A stretch of 64,000 nt of DNA from CAZDQL01 sp964507325 (GTDB taxonomy: Bacteria > Planctomycetota > UBA1135 > GCA-002686595), in assembly GCA_964507325.1 (NCBI GenBank), contig CAZDQL010000027.1:1-64000 (forward strand), written 5' to 3'. A program made the position numbers and the translations under genes. Below are positions 1 through 8,987 of the stretch, in pieces. The notes beneath the pieces were generated by a model. That model saw nothing but the letters and a program-made list of their open reading frames with translations, made no database searches and was not told the origin of the DNA. Each line of letters starts with the position of its first letter. Within the stretch, counting starts at the first letter, position 1.

Positions 1-185
1 CGTCCTAAGAGGCCGGGTTCCAGCGGGGAAGCGTGGCTCCAACCACCAGCTAACCAACGACTTACCACGGTGGGCCCCCTCGATCGTGAGACTCCCTGGC
101 GATCGGCTCGAAATCGGCCCCCCCCGCTACCGTAGGGGCCCCACTCCGCTGGCGAGCCCCCCAGCAACCCCGAGGAAGAGTGTCC

Positions 186-1232
186 ATGAGAGGTATTCGA
201 CCGCTGCCGATGATCGCCCTGGCAGGTCTCTTGCTCGTCGGGGCGGGCACCCGTGTCTGGACGCCCTCGCGGGGGGAGAACGATCCCCTGGCGCTGGCCG
301 CCGCCCTCTCCGAGGCGTACCACCAGTTGGCGGAACGGGTGGGACCGGCCGTGGTCCAGGTGAAGACCTACCGCAAGGGCCGCAGTCGGCGGCGCAACGT
401 CCAGGACGGCTCGGGGGTGATCGTCCGCCCCGAAGGAGTGGTCGTCACCAACAACCACGTGGTGGCGGGCTCGGAGGATTTCATGGTCGTGCTCACCAAC
501 GGGCGCCGGCTCGAGGCGCGGCTCCTGGGAGCGGACGAGGACACCGACCTGGCCGTGCTGCAGGTCGACGCCGAGGGCCTGGTCCACGCTCCCCTGGACC
601 CCGACATCCAGGCGGACGTGGGGGAGATCGTCCTCGCCATGGGCAACCCCATGGGGCTGGGACACACCGTCACCTCGGGGATCGTCAGCGGTACCGGGCG
701 CACCGACCTCGACATCGCCTTCTACGAGGACTTCATCCAGACCGACGCCGCGATCAACCCCGGCAACAGCGGAGGACCGTTGATCGACCTCCAGGGACAG
801 GTGCTGGGGATCAACACCGCCCTCGGGCTCTCCTCCAACGGCGACGACGGAATCGCCTTCGCCATCCCCAGCCGCATGGTGCGCCGGGTGGTGGACGACA
901 TCCTGCTCTACGGCCAGGTGCGACGCGGCTTCCTCGGCGTACGCAACTACGGCCCCTGGTACGCGGATCGCAGGCTGGACGCGGCCCGCGCCAACGGGTA
1001 CCGCGGGACGAGTCGGATCGTCATCTCGGAGGTCGAGGAGGGGACCCCTGCCGAGACTGCGGGCGTCGAGGTGGACGACATCCTGCTCTCCATCCACGGC
1101 CTGCGCATCACCGACCAGAAGAGCTTCCGCACGGCGATCGCCGACACTCCCCCGGGGGTGCAGACGACCCTCTGCATCTGGCGCGACGGCGAGGAGCTGG
1201 AGCTGGCGGTGACGATGACCGCGCGCGAGTGA
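186..1232 (+). CDS. HtrA/DegP-like serine protease with PDZ domain
   Basis: This is an S1C-family envelope protease that probably degrades or senses misfolded exported proteins. The N-terminus has one hydrophobic segment (residues about 7-21) that acts as a signal peptide or anchor. The catalytic triad is visible: His91 in TNNHVVAG, Asp121 in DTDLAVLQ and Ser195 in GNSGGPL. One PDZ domain fills residues about 250-345, so this is a short, single-PDZ member (348 aa). I chose the ATG at 186 because an AGGAAG motif lies about 8 bases upstream; a GTG at 180 is the alternative. It is convergent with the next gene, with only 16 bases between the stops. Confidence 0.93.
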   Translation: MRGIRPLPMIALAGLLLVGAGTRVWTPSRGENDPLALAAALSEAYHQLAERVGPAVVQVKTYRKGRSRRRNVQDGSGVIVRPEGVVVTNNHVVAGSEDFMVVLTNGRRLEARLLGADEDTDLAVLQVDAEGLVHAPLDPDIQADVGEIVLAMGNPMGLGHTVTSGIVSGTGRTDLDIAFYEDFIQTDAAINPGNSGGPLIDLQGQVLGINTALGLSSNGDDGIAFAIPSRMVRRVVDDILLYGQVRRGFLGVRNYGPWYADRRLDAARANGYRGTSRIVISEVEEGTPAETAGVEVDDILLSIHGLRITDQKSFRTAIADTPPGVQTTLCIWRDGEELELAVTMTARE

Positions 1233-1248
1233 GCGGGCCCTGCCCGAT

Positions 1249-2412
1249 TCAGCGCTCCCACACCTGCACCGCCCCCGCGCGACAGGACCAGGCCTGGCCC
1301 CCGTGGGCCCAGGGGGCCCCAGCCGCCCAGAGCGCGGCGTCCAGGGCCACCGCGCTCCCCAGGCCGGCGTTCGGCACTTGGGTCGCATCGCCCAGGCGCG
1401 CCTCCAAGGTCCAGCCGGCGGGGCCCAGGCGGTAGGCGTGGGCCGCTCCCCCACCCCACGCATCGGGGGCGCCCACCAGGAGATCCGCCCCGGAGAGGGC
1501 CACGGCTCGGCCGAAGGCGCTGGCTTGCGCACCTTCGAGGAGCGCCGCCACGGCCCACCCCCCCGCCTCCCACTCGAGGACCTGCACCCGATCCGCGCCC
1601 GGGATCCCGACCGCCAGGCGGTCGCTCTCGGCGGCGAGGGCGGAACCGAAGGCGGGGACGTCCCCGCCCGGAGGGGGCTCCAGGACCGGCCCCTCCGTCC
1701 AGCCCTTGGCCGACCGCAGGAAGGTGTAGACCCTGCCCCCCGGCTCGGCGTCGGGAGCTCCCACCAGCGCCCGCTCACCCGCCCAGGCCACCGCCCAACC
1801 GAAGTGATCGAAGTGGGCGGCGTCGGAGGGGACCAGGAGCGCCTCCTCGACCCAGCTTCCGCCCTCCAGACGATAGACCCAGGCCGCCCCCGTCTGGAAA
1901 CCGGCCGCGTCGGTGTAGGGCCCCCCCACCAGGAGCGTCCGCCCCTGTCGATCCAGATCCACCGCCCAGCCGAAGGCGTCGAACTCCCGGCCTCCCCTCG
2001 GGGCGAGGCGCGCCAGAGCGTCCCACCCGGGCGCTCCCCGCTCGAAGAGGTGCACGACCCCGGAGCGCACCTCGGCCCCGTCGGCGAAGAACGCGCCCAC
2101 CACGGCGATCCGTCCCCCGTCGGCGAGGTCGACCGCGCAGCCGAAGCGGTCCCACGGTCGGCCATCCCCCGAGAGCTCCTCGGGCCCGCACCACTCGCCG
2201 TCCGCGCGCCGCCAGACCAGGGCGGTCCCCGTCGTGGGTCCTCCGCGCTTGGCCCAGGGGCCGCCGACGAGCAGGGTGTCCCCCTCCAACGCCAGGTCCG
2301 CTCCCAAGCGCACCTCGCAACCCCAGCGGGGCGCGGTGAGCCAAGGCGCGAGCAGGCGGGCGTCGGGGACCAGGGCGAGCAGCAGCAGAGCCAGCGGGGT
2401 CATGGCGGGCAT
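1249..2412 (-). CDS. Secreted FG-GAP-like beta-propeller protein
   Basis: The protein has 387 residues with an N-terminal hydrophobic signal (LALLLLALVP). The rest consists of about seven imperfect repeats of the type 'FG.AVDL....LLVGGP...A...G.A.VY....G.W', the pattern of integrin-alpha/FG-GAP repeat propellers. Such proteins are exported and often bind partners or carbohydrates; no catalytic motif is seen. The ATG at 2412 is supported by a GGAGG seven bases upstream on the minus strand. Its function is unknown beyond the fold. Confidence 0.75.
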   Translation of the reverse strand: MPAMTPLALLLLALVPDARLLAPWLTAPRWGCEVRLGADLALEGDTLLVGGPWAKRGGPTTGTALVWRRADGEWCGPEELSGDGRPWDRFGCAVDLADGGRIAVVGAFFADGAEVRSGVVHLFERGAPGWDALARLAPRGGREFDAFGWAVDLDRQGRTLLVGGPYTDAAGFQTGAAWVYRLEGGSWVEEALLVPSDAAHFDHFGWAVAWAGERALVGAPDAEPGGRVYTFLRSAKGWTEGPVLEPPPGGDVPAFGSALAAESDRLAVGIPGADRVQVLEWEAGGWAVAALLEGAQASAFGRAVALSGADLLVGAPDAWGGGAAHAYRLGPAGWTLEARLGDATQVPNAGLGSAVALDAALWAAGAPWAHGGQAWSCRAGAVQVWER

Positions 2413-2495
2413 CGAGGAACCTCCGCCCGGGAGACCTGCCGATCGGCGTCGCGGTTGCGGGCGGTTCTGGCTCGACGCTGGTGAGGAATGGGGGC

Positions 2496-2678
2496 TGGCC
2501 CGGACCTTTCACGAGCGTCCACCCCAGTGCGCGACGAGTTGGCCGTGCTGCGCGAGTTGGCGTCGATCGACGCGCAGGTGGGGCCTCTGCGCCCCGTCGA
2601 GCACCGAGCAGCGCCAACTCGTGTGCCATGGCGGACTTGGGGTGTGCTGGGGTGGACGCTCATGAATGGTCCGGGCTA
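2496..2678. repeat. 183-bp palindromic repeat, copy 1
   Basis: The whole element reads as one long imperfect inverted repeat: the left end TGGCCCGGACC and the right end GGTCCGGGCTA mirror each other, and complementarity continues towards the centre near 2587. A second copy of exactly the same length lies at 59440-59622. I count about 26 mismatches and no gaps, so about 86% identity. The right end lies 12 bases before the mqnA start. It contains no plausible gene. It resembles a MITE or a large REP-type palindrome; no transposase is present in the window. Confidence 0.85.
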
Positions 2679-2690
2679 GACTCCCGCCCC

Positions 2691-3503
2691 ATGACGCTCC
2701 CCCTACGCGTCGGCAGCGTCCCCTACCTGGTGGCCCGCCCCCTCGATGCGGGACTCGAGGGCGAGCCCGGGATCGAGCTCACCCACGACGTCCCGTCCCG
2801 ACTGGTCGAGCGCCTGCGGGCGGGGGAGCTGGACGCGGCCCTGGTCAGCTCGATCGAGCTCTTCCGCCGCCCCGACTACCGCTACATCGACGGGCTGGCC
2901 GTGTCGGGGCGCGGCTTCGTGGGCAGCGTACAGCTCTTCCTGAGGCGGGCTGTGGAGGAGGTGCGGACGGTGGCCCTCGACCCGGCCAGCCGCGCGGCGC
3001 GCACCCTGTGCAGGATCCTCCTGCCCGAGCACACGGGACGACCGGTCGAGTTCCACTCGCTCGAGTCCGGCGGCGACCCGCGGGAGGCGGGCACCGACGC
3101 CTGGCTGCGCATCGGCGACACCGCCTTGCGCGAACACCTGGCCGAGGGGCTGCCCCACTGGAACCCCTCCCAGGCCTGGTGCCGTGCGACGGGCCTGCCT
3201 TTCGTCTTCGCGCCGTGGATCGTGCGACCCGGGGCGGACGGCGCAGCGCTCGCCCAGGTGCTGGGGAGGGCCGCGGAACGCGGAACGCGCGCGCTCGAAG
3301 CGCTGGCGCAGCGCGCCGCCGAGGAGTGGTCCGTGCCGGTCGACGCCTGCCACCACTACCTGGCCCGAGAGATCACCTACCACCCCGAAGAGGGGGAGAT
3401 GCGCGCCACCTTGAGCGCCTTCCGCGACCGGGCGGCCGCCCTGGGGCTCTGTCGCGGGGACCTCGAGCCGGAACCCCTCACTGTCGCGGGCCTGCGCACC
3501 TGA
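2691..3503 (+). CDS. mqnA: Chorismate dehydratase MqnA (futalosine menaquinone pathway)
   Basis: MqnA removes water from chorismate to give 3-enolpyruvylbenzoate, the first step of the futalosine route to menaquinone. The 270-residue product starts LRVGSVPYLVARPL, the family's hallmark N-terminus, and continues with the two-lobed periplasmic-binding-protein-like fold. The reading frame is open back to 2481, but that part lies inside the palindromic repeat, so the ATG at 2691 is preferred. The other mqn genes are not in this window. Confidence 0.9.
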   Translation: MTLPLRVGSVPYLVARPLDAGLEGEPGIELTHDVPSRLVERLRAGELDAALVSSIELFRRPDYRYIDGLAVSGRGFVGSVQLFLRRAVEEVRTVALDPASRAARTLCRILLPEHTGRPVEFHSLESGGDPREAGTDAWLRIGDTALREHLAEGLPHWNPSQAWCRATGLPFVFAPWIVRPGADGAALAQVLGRAAERGTRALEALAQRAAEEWSVPVDACHHYLAREITYHPEEGEMRATLSAFRDRAAALGLCRGDLEPEPLTVAGLRT

Positions 3504-3528
3504 CGAGGGGTCTTCCCGTCGGCGGGCG

Positions 3529-5310
3529 TTGCATCGCTCCTCCTCGATCCATAGAAGAGGGCCTCCCACGGTCCCGACTCTCACTCCCTTGACCCGACCC
3601 ACTGACACCCTCTTCGACCTGGACGAGGACGTGCCGAAGAAGACCTCCGCCAAGGCGGCCAAGAAGAAGAAGGCGGCTCCGCGCCGCCCGGACACCTCCG
3701 CCAGCGGCGCGCGCGACATCTCGGTCGCCGAGTTCTTCGAGAAGAACCGGCACATGCTCGGCTTCGACTCCCCCACCAAGGCGGTCCTGATGGCCGTCAA
3801 GGAGGCGGTGGACAACGCCCTGGACGCCTGCGAGGAGGCGGGGATCCTGCCGGAAATCGAGGTGGAGCTGACGCCGGTGAGCGAGCGCCGCTACCGCATG
3901 GCGGTGGAGGACAACGGCCCCGGGATCCCCAGCGAGCAGGTGGGCAAGATCTTCGGCAAGCTGCTCTACGGCTCCAAGTTCCACAAGCTCAGCCAGAGCC
4001 GCGGGCAGCAGGGGATCGGCATCTCGGCGGCGGGGATGTACGGCAAGCTGACCACCGGCAAGCCGCTGGTGGTGCGCAGCAAGACGCGTCGCGGGCGGCC
4101 GATCGAGGCGGTGCTCTCGATCGATACCGCGCGCAACCGGCCCGAGGAGCACTCCCGCGAGGAGATCCGCTGGCAGGGCAAGCAGCACGGTACGCGCGTC
4201 GAGATCGAGCTGGAGGCGATCTACAAGAAGGGCCTGCGCTCGGTCGACATGTACCTCAAGCAGACGGCGATCGCCAACCCGCACGTGAGTCTGCGCTACG
4301 TCGACCCGACCGGGGAAGAGGTCGTCTACGAGCGCAACACGCGGGTCAAGCCGGCGCAGACCAGCGAGATCAAGCCCCACCCCCACGGGGTCGAGATGGG
4401 GCGACTGATCGCCATGCTGAAGGACACCAAGTGCCGCTCCCTGTCGGGATTCCTGCAGGAGGAGTTCTGCCGCGTGGGTCCCACCGTGGCCAAGCGCGTC
4501 ATCAAGGCGGCGGGCAAGGGCCTCAGCGAGAAGTCCTACCCCAGCCGCATCGCCCGCGACGAGGCGCACAGCCTGCACCAGGCGATCCAGGAGACGCGCA
4601 TCAGCTCGCCCCCCACCGACTGCATCGCTCCGATCGGGCAGGACCTGCTCTTGAAGGGGCTCAGGAAGGAGCTGGAGGCGGACTTCTACGTGACCGCCAC
4701 GCGCCCGGCGGCGGTCTACCGCGGTAACCCCTTCCAGGTCGAGGTGGGGATCGCCTACGGCAAACCGGGGGGCGTGGGCGTGGAGCTCGCCGAGGGGGGG
4801 CGCATCAGGAAGAAGGAGAAGGTACCGGTCACCGATGGACTCGTGGCCGACGCGGACGAGCCCGCGCGGCTGCTGCGCTTCGCCAACCGGGTCCCGCTCC
4901 TCTACCAACAGGCTGGCTGCGCCATCACCAAGAGCGTCATCCAGGCCAACTGGCGCTCCTACGGCCTCAGCCAGCCGCGCGGGGCACTGCCGATCGCGCC
5001 GATGGCGATCATGGTGCACATCGCGTCGGTCTGGGTGCCCTTCACCTCGGAGTCCAAGGAGGCGCTGGCTTCCTACCCCGAGATCATCAAGGAGATCACC
5101 CTGGCGCTGCGCGAGTGCGGCCGCAAGCTCGGCACGCACATCCGCAAGGGCAAGCGCCTGAAGCGGGAGTACGACAAGCGCGAGTACATCGAGAAGTACA
5201 TCCCCCACATCGGCCTGGCGCTGCAGGAGATCCTCGACCTGTCCGACAGGCAGCGCGACGACACCGTGGAGACGCTCGAGGACGTGCTCCACAGGTCCCG
5301 CAAGTTCTGA
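3529..5310 (+). CDS. top6B: DNA topoisomerase VI subunit B (GHKL ATPase)
   Basis: This is the ATPase subunit of a type IIB topoisomerase that passes one DNA duplex through another. The GHKL motifs are clear: N-box EAVDNALDAC, G1 DNGPGI and G2 QGIGIS. The helix-two-turn-helix and transducer regions follow, with family strings such as NPFQVEVGIAYG and RFANRVPLLYQ. The start is uncertain: 3529 is a TTG; TTG 3589 and GTG 3631 (lysine-rich start VPKKTSAKAAKKKK) are alternatives, and the conserved part begins only at about residue 60. Subunit A follows after a tiny ORF. Topo VI is mainly archaeal and plant, and patchy in bacteria. Confidence 0.93.
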   Translation: MHRSSSIHRRGPPTVPTLTPLTRPTDTLFDLDEDVPKKTSAKAAKKKKAAPRRPDTSASGARDISVAEFFEKNRHMLGFDSPTKAVLMAVKEAVDNALDACEEAGILPEIEVELTPVSERRYRMAVEDNGPGIPSEQVGKIFGKLLYGSKFHKLSQSRGQQGIGISAAGMYGKLTTGKPLVVRSKTRRGRPIEAVLSIDTARNRPEEHSREEIRWQGKQHGTRVEIELEAIYKKGLRSVDMYLKQTAIANPHVSLRYVDPTGEEVVYERNTRVKPAQTSEIKPHPHGVEMGRLIAMLKDTKCRSLSGFLQEEFCRVGPTVAKRVIKAAGKGLSEKSYPSRIARDEAHSLHQAIQETRISSPPTDCIAPIGQDLLLKGLRKELEADFYVTATRPAAVYRGNPFQVEVGIAYGKPGGVGVELAEGGRIRKKEKVPVTDGLVADADEPARLLRFANRVPLLYQQAGCAITKSVIQANWRSYGLSQPRGALPIAPMAIMVHIASVWVPFTSESKEALASYPEIIKEITLALRECGRKLGTHIRKGKRLKREYDKREYIEKYIPHIGLALQEILDLSDRQRDDTVETLEDVLHRSRKF

Positions 5311-5319
5311 GAGGCTCCC

Positions 5320-5466
5320 ATGGGCGATTACATCTGGTATGTGCTCTTCCTCTTCGCGTGGACCTTCGCCCAGAGCCTGTGGCTCTCGAAGCTGGCACGT
5401 CAGGTCGCAGAGCTGCGCAGCGAAGTGAACCACCTGCGCTCAGGGTCCCAGCCGACCTCCGAGTGA
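5320..5466 (+). CDS. Small membrane/coiled-coil protein between topo VI subunits
   Basis: This 48-residue ORF fits exactly between top6B (9 bases after its stop) and top6A (7 bases before its start). A GAGAG lies before its ATG. The N-terminal half is one hydrophobic helix rich in aromatic residues (YIWYVLFLFAWTFA). The C-terminal half is charged and has heptad-like spacing (LARQVAELRSEVNHLR), which suggests a membrane anchor with a short coil. I recognise no family. Its position suggests co-translation with topoisomerase VI. Confidence 0.6.
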   Translation: MGDYIWYVLFLFAWTFAQSLWLSKLARQVAELRSEVNHLRSGSQPTSE

Positions 5467-5473
5467 GCCCGCC

Positions 5474-6661
5474 ATGGCCAAGAAGAAGAAGACGACCAAG
5501 AAGAAGGCCTCTCGCCGGAGCTCCACCGCGGTCAAGGCGCCGCGCCCCAAGCTGACGACCGAGGACCGCAAGACGCTGAAGCTGATCGAGAAGGCGGCCG
5601 AGCGGGTGCAGTCGTCGATCCACAAACGGGTGCTGCCCGAGCTGGTCTTCCCGGTGCGCTCCCTCTCCAACGTCAAGTACGAGAAGCGCACCGGCTTCTT
5701 CCAACTGGGCCGCAGCCGCAAGGCGCGCGCCCTGTCGGTCAACACCGTGCGCAGCTTCGCGCAGACCCTGCGTCTGATGGCGCTCTCCAAGGAGCTGGTG
5801 GAGAACGACCAGTTCTCGACCAAGCGGGAGGCGTACTACATCTCCAAGAACTGGGGTGATGCGCGCTTCAAGGAGCAGACCGAGTCGGACACGGTGATGG
5901 ACGACATCGAGGCCCTGGCCTCCTTGGAGGGGATCTCCCGCGAGCAGTTGCGCTACCGCCCCGAGGAGCACGGCGGCGCGCTGGCGGGTGAGCTGGTGGT
6001 CATCGACCGCGACAAGGAGACCGGCGAGGAGATCCGCATCGACTGCACGCGCATGGGCTCCGGGGCCTACAGCATCCCCAGCTCGGTCGAGCACCTGCGC
6101 TTCGAGACCAAGGCCAAGTTCGTGCTGGCGATCGAGACCGCCGGCATGTTCAACCGCCTGAACGACCACAAGTACTGGCGCAGCGCCCACTGCATCCTGA
6201 TCTCGATGGGCGGCGTCCCCTCGCGCGCGCAGCGGCGTTTCATCCGCCGGCTCGCCGACGACAAGAAGCTGCCCGTCTACTGCTTCGTCGACTGCGATCC
6301 CTACGGCATCGGGAACATCTACCGCACCCTCAAGGTCGGTTCGGGCAACGCCGCGCACATCAACCGCTTCTTCTGCGTGCCCCACGCCCAATACCTGGGC
6401 GTGACTCCCCAGGACATCATCGACTTCGAGCTCGAGGACGCCAGCCACCCCCTGCAGGCGGTCGACGTCAAGCGCGCCAAGGACGCCCTCAAGAACGACC
6501 CCTTCTTCAAGTCCCACCCCCAGTGGAAGAAGGCCCTCAACCAGCTCTTGAAGATGGGCGTGCGCGCCGAGCAGCAGGCGCTGGCGAAGTGGGGTCTGAA
6601 CTACGTGATCGAGGAGTACCTGCCGCGCAAGCTGAAGGCCAAGAAGAGCTTCTTGCCCTGA
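5474..6661 (+). CDS. top6A: DNA topoisomerase VI subunit A (Spo11-like)
   Basis: This is the DNA-cleaving subunit of topoisomerase VI, homologous to meiotic Spo11. The N-terminus is lysine-rich (KKKKTTKKKASRR). The winged-helix 5Y-CAP domain has the expected tyrosine region (STKREAYYISKNW), whose second or first Tyr would form the 5'-phosphotyrosyl link. The Toprim domain shows VDCDPYGIGNIYRTLKVGS, with the metal-binding D-x-D. The 395-residue length is close to archaeal Top6A. It forms an operon with top6B and ends just before a strong hairpin. Confidence 0.93.
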   Translation: MAKKKKTTKKKASRRSSTAVKAPRPKLTTEDRKTLKLIEKAAERVQSSIHKRVLPELVFPVRSLSNVKYEKRTGFFQLGRSRKARALSVNTVRSFAQTLRLMALSKELVENDQFSTKREAYYISKNWGDARFKEQTESDTVMDDIEALASLEGISREQLRYRPEEHGGALAGELVVIDRDKETGEEIRIDCTRMGSGAYSIPSSVEHLRFETKAKFVLAIETAGMFNRLNDHKYWRSAHCILISMGGVPSRAQRRFIRRLADDKKLPVYCFVDCDPYGIGNIYRTLKVGSGNAAHINRFFCVPHAQYLGVTPQDIIDFELEDASHPLQAVDVKRAKDALKNDPFFKSHPQWKKALNQLLKMGVRAEQQALAKWGLNYVIEEYLPRKLKAKKSFLP

Positions 6662-6689
6662 ACCGGAACGCGCTTCCGCCCACGACGAA

Positions 6690-6727
6690 GGCGGCCCCGC
6701 GCACGATCGCACGTGCCCGGGGCCGCC
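6690..6727. terminator. Hairpin terminator between convergent genes
   Basis: GGCGGCCCCG at 6690-6699 pairs perfectly with CGGGGCCGCC at 6718-6727, giving a 10-bp stem and an 18-base loop, followed by GTTGTCT. It lies between the stop of top6A and the stop of the leftward protease gene, so it can serve both directions. Confidence 0.6.
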
Positions 6728-6756
6728 GTTGTCTGAAAGCTCTTACGTCTCTGCGG

Positions 6757-8781
6757 TCAGTCGCAGATCAGCACCTCCACCGCGTCCGTGAAGTTGGACC
6801 CGTGTGCGCCGAAACCCGGGTCGCGGTACCAGAACTGGAAGTTCCAGGTCGCGCCGGGGACCAGGTTGCCGACCGCGGGGGGCACTCCGTAGTCCACGTC
6901 GAGGGTAGCGATCGTCATGAAATCGATCTGCGTGATGGGGAAGCGCAAGATGCTCCCGTCGATGCAGAGGATGCCGTCCGCCAAGAACACCGCCTGTTGC
7001 TCGGTGCCCATGAAGAAGAGGCCGTACTGGTTGGGCGGGCCGCCGGACGCGACGAAGAACAGGTTGTCGTCCGCGACGCTGTTGCTGCCGGGCATGGAGA
7101 TGAACATGCCGTCTCCAACGGAGTTCGGGAAGGCGGCGCAGTAGTTGGTCGGGTTGGGGCAACCGATGTCTCCCACCGCCACGTCGTCGATGTACCAGTC
7201 GCTCCCGGCGCCGGTGCCGCCCTGGGCGATGAAGCGCAACTGGAACTCGTCGTGGTAGGCGTTGGAAGGCAGCGAGTGGCTGTGCGACACGAAGGTGGTC
7301 TGGCTGCTCCCGTCGGAGACGACGAGATCCAGCTGCTCCCACGCACCGGAGCTCTGCCGGTACTCGACCAACAGGCTGCCGCCGATCGGCACGCCCTTGT
7401 GCTGCGTGTTGTAGCTGACGTCGAGACCGGACTGGCCAGCCAGCAACACGTAGTTGGAGACGATGCGGTTTTGCGCCTCGGGGTTCGAGTTGACCGCGTC
7501 CAGGTTCAGCGAGTAGGAGCCGGAAGTCTCGTTGTCCGCATTCGCGTTGACTTCGGCACCCTGCCGGGCAGGCCAGTTGTCGCCGTCGATCGACCCCCCC
7601 TCGAAGTCGTCCCCCCAGGGAGCGACCAAGTAGTCACCGCCCTCGGGGGTGCACGACCTGCTGAAGGAGTAGTTGCGGATGACGTTCTTCGAGGTCGTTC
7701 CGAACTGAGTCAGGGGACTGCCGCAGCCACCCAGACTGGCGCACATGATCTTGCAGGTGCTGCCGGAGCAGTGCCCCGCGTTGTAGTTGTGGCCCACCTC
7801 GTGGGCGGTCAGCGCGGTGCGGTAGATCAGGTTGCCGGAGAACTTCGTGCGCGAGACGCCGTAGGCGTAGTTCTTGTTGCAGATGACGCCCACCCAGGCG
7901 ACGCCGATGGTGCCCCCGCTACTGCCGCCGACCATGTAGTGGGCGGTGTCCCTCTTGATGAAGCCGTAGTTCGAGTTCCAGTAGGAGCGGAACTGGTTGA
8001 GCCGCGTCGAGAGGTCACCGGAGTAGGGATCGCCGCTGACCGTCCAGACGTGAATCGTCGTCACGATGAAGCGCGTGTCGACGTCGTTGTCGTAGATGTT
8101 GTCCATGCGGTTCAGGATCACCTCGCAGTCGTTGATGGTGTTCTGAACCGAGCTGCCGTTGCCGGTGTAGTAGTCGTACCCACACTCGAACGCGATCTCG
8201 CACACGCGCTCGCCGGAGCCCGCCGGTCCGTGGGTCCCGCCTCCCTGCTGGGCCATGCGGTGGCTGTCGTCGGTGCCGCAGAATCCGGGCGGGGGGATGG
8301 CGTCCGCCTTGGCGTAGACGACGTACTGACTCCTGGAGGCGTTGGGGTACACCTCGGTCAGCGGCTGCACCGCCCACTCCCGGTCCTGATAGATGATGCT
8401 GGCGTGCAACTGCCCGCCGATCAGGCCGCCGATGACCTGGCTGCCCTCGAGCTCGAGGATCTCGCCGCGGAAGGTCGAGGGTCGGTCCGCCTCGAAGTGG
8501 ACCGGCACGCCGCTGCCGTCCTGGATGAGGACCTGGAAGCCGGGGCCGCGCAGGCTGTAGCGGCTCATGACCACCGTCAGCGGCTGCCCATTGAGCTCCA
8601 GCTCGAAGCCGAACTCGTCATCGATGAGCTCGGGAATGGAGAGTTCCTGCAAGTTGTAGGAGGTGAGATCGAGTCCCTCCAGAACCGCCACGTCTTGCTC
8701 GGCGGTCTGCGCGCCGAGTCCGACCGACGGGAGGGTGAGGATTGCGGCTCCGAGGGCCGTCAAGGAGATGCTGCGCTTCAT
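6757..8781 (-). CDS. Secreted metzincin-type (M12-like) metalloprotease
   Basis: This 674-residue exported protease begins MKRSISLTALGAAILTL, a signal peptide ending at about GLGAQ. The zinc motif is AHEVGHNYNAGHC, the full metzincin form HExxHxxxxxH, followed by a Met-turn candidate CKIMCASL, as in reprolysin/ADAM-like enzymes. After the catalytic part comes a jelly-roll-like segment (W..QLDLVVSDGS... to YIDDVAVGD). The last 160 residues are a domain shared with the subtilase at 38225-40726 (PNPTNYC...PNSVGDG... to FWYRDPGF). The frame runs open upstream to 9516, but that part is a shadow of the CAAX gene. Confidence 0.88.
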   Translation of the reverse strand: MKRSISLTALGAAILTLPSVGLGAQTAEQDVAVLEGLDLTSYNLQELSIPELIDDEFGFELELNGQPLTVVMSRYSLRGPGFQVLIQDGSGVPVHFEADRPSTFRGEILELEGSQVIGGLIGGQLHASIIYQDREWAVQPLTEVYPNASRSQYVVYAKADAIPPPGFCGTDDSHRMAQQGGGTHGPAGSGERVCEIAFECGYDYYTGNGSSVQNTINDCEVILNRMDNIYDNDVDTRFIVTTIHVWTVSGDPYSGDLSTRLNQFRSYWNSNYGFIKRDTAHYMVGGSSGGTIGVAWVGVICNKNYAYGVSRTKFSGNLIYRTALTAHEVGHNYNAGHCSGSTCKIMCASLGGCGSPLTQFGTTSKNVIRNYSFSRSCTPEGGDYLVAPWGDDFEGGSIDGDNWPARQGAEVNANADNETSGSYSLNLDAVNSNPEAQNRIVSNYVLLAGQSGLDVSYNTQHKGVPIGGSLLVEYRQSSGAWEQLDLVVSDGSSQTTFVSHSHSLPSNAYHDEFQLRFIAQGGTGAGSDWYIDDVAVGDIGCPNPTNYCAAFPNSVGDGMFISMPGSNSVADDNLFFVASGGPPNQYGLFFMGTEQQAVFLADGILCIDGSILRFPITQIDFMTIATLDVDYGVPPAVGNLVPGATWNFQFWYRDPGFGAHGSNFTDAVEVLICD

Positions 8782-8987
8782 CAGTCGCTGACTTGGGGAA
8801 GAGGAGAGGGGTCCTAAGGCAAATTGCACACTGGACCAGTAGGGAATCATGTCCTTTGTAGCCCAAGAACCGGCAATCCCACAAGCCTTTGATGCCCATC
8901 CACGGTGCAATCGGCCTGAGGCGGGAATCTCGGGTTTGGGGGAACCAGTGGATCTCAGTCGCCGTCGCCCCCCCCCCTCACGCCGAC

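Noticed and set aside
2471..2485. The 15-mer CTCGACGCTGGTGAG, also found in reverse at 62799-62813.
   Set aside because: A few chance matches of this length are expected in 64 kb, and no further similarity extends from it.
2481..2690. A 70-codon N-terminal extension of MqnA.
   Set aside because: It is encoded by the palindromic repeat, and known MqnA proteins start at the VGSVPYL motif.
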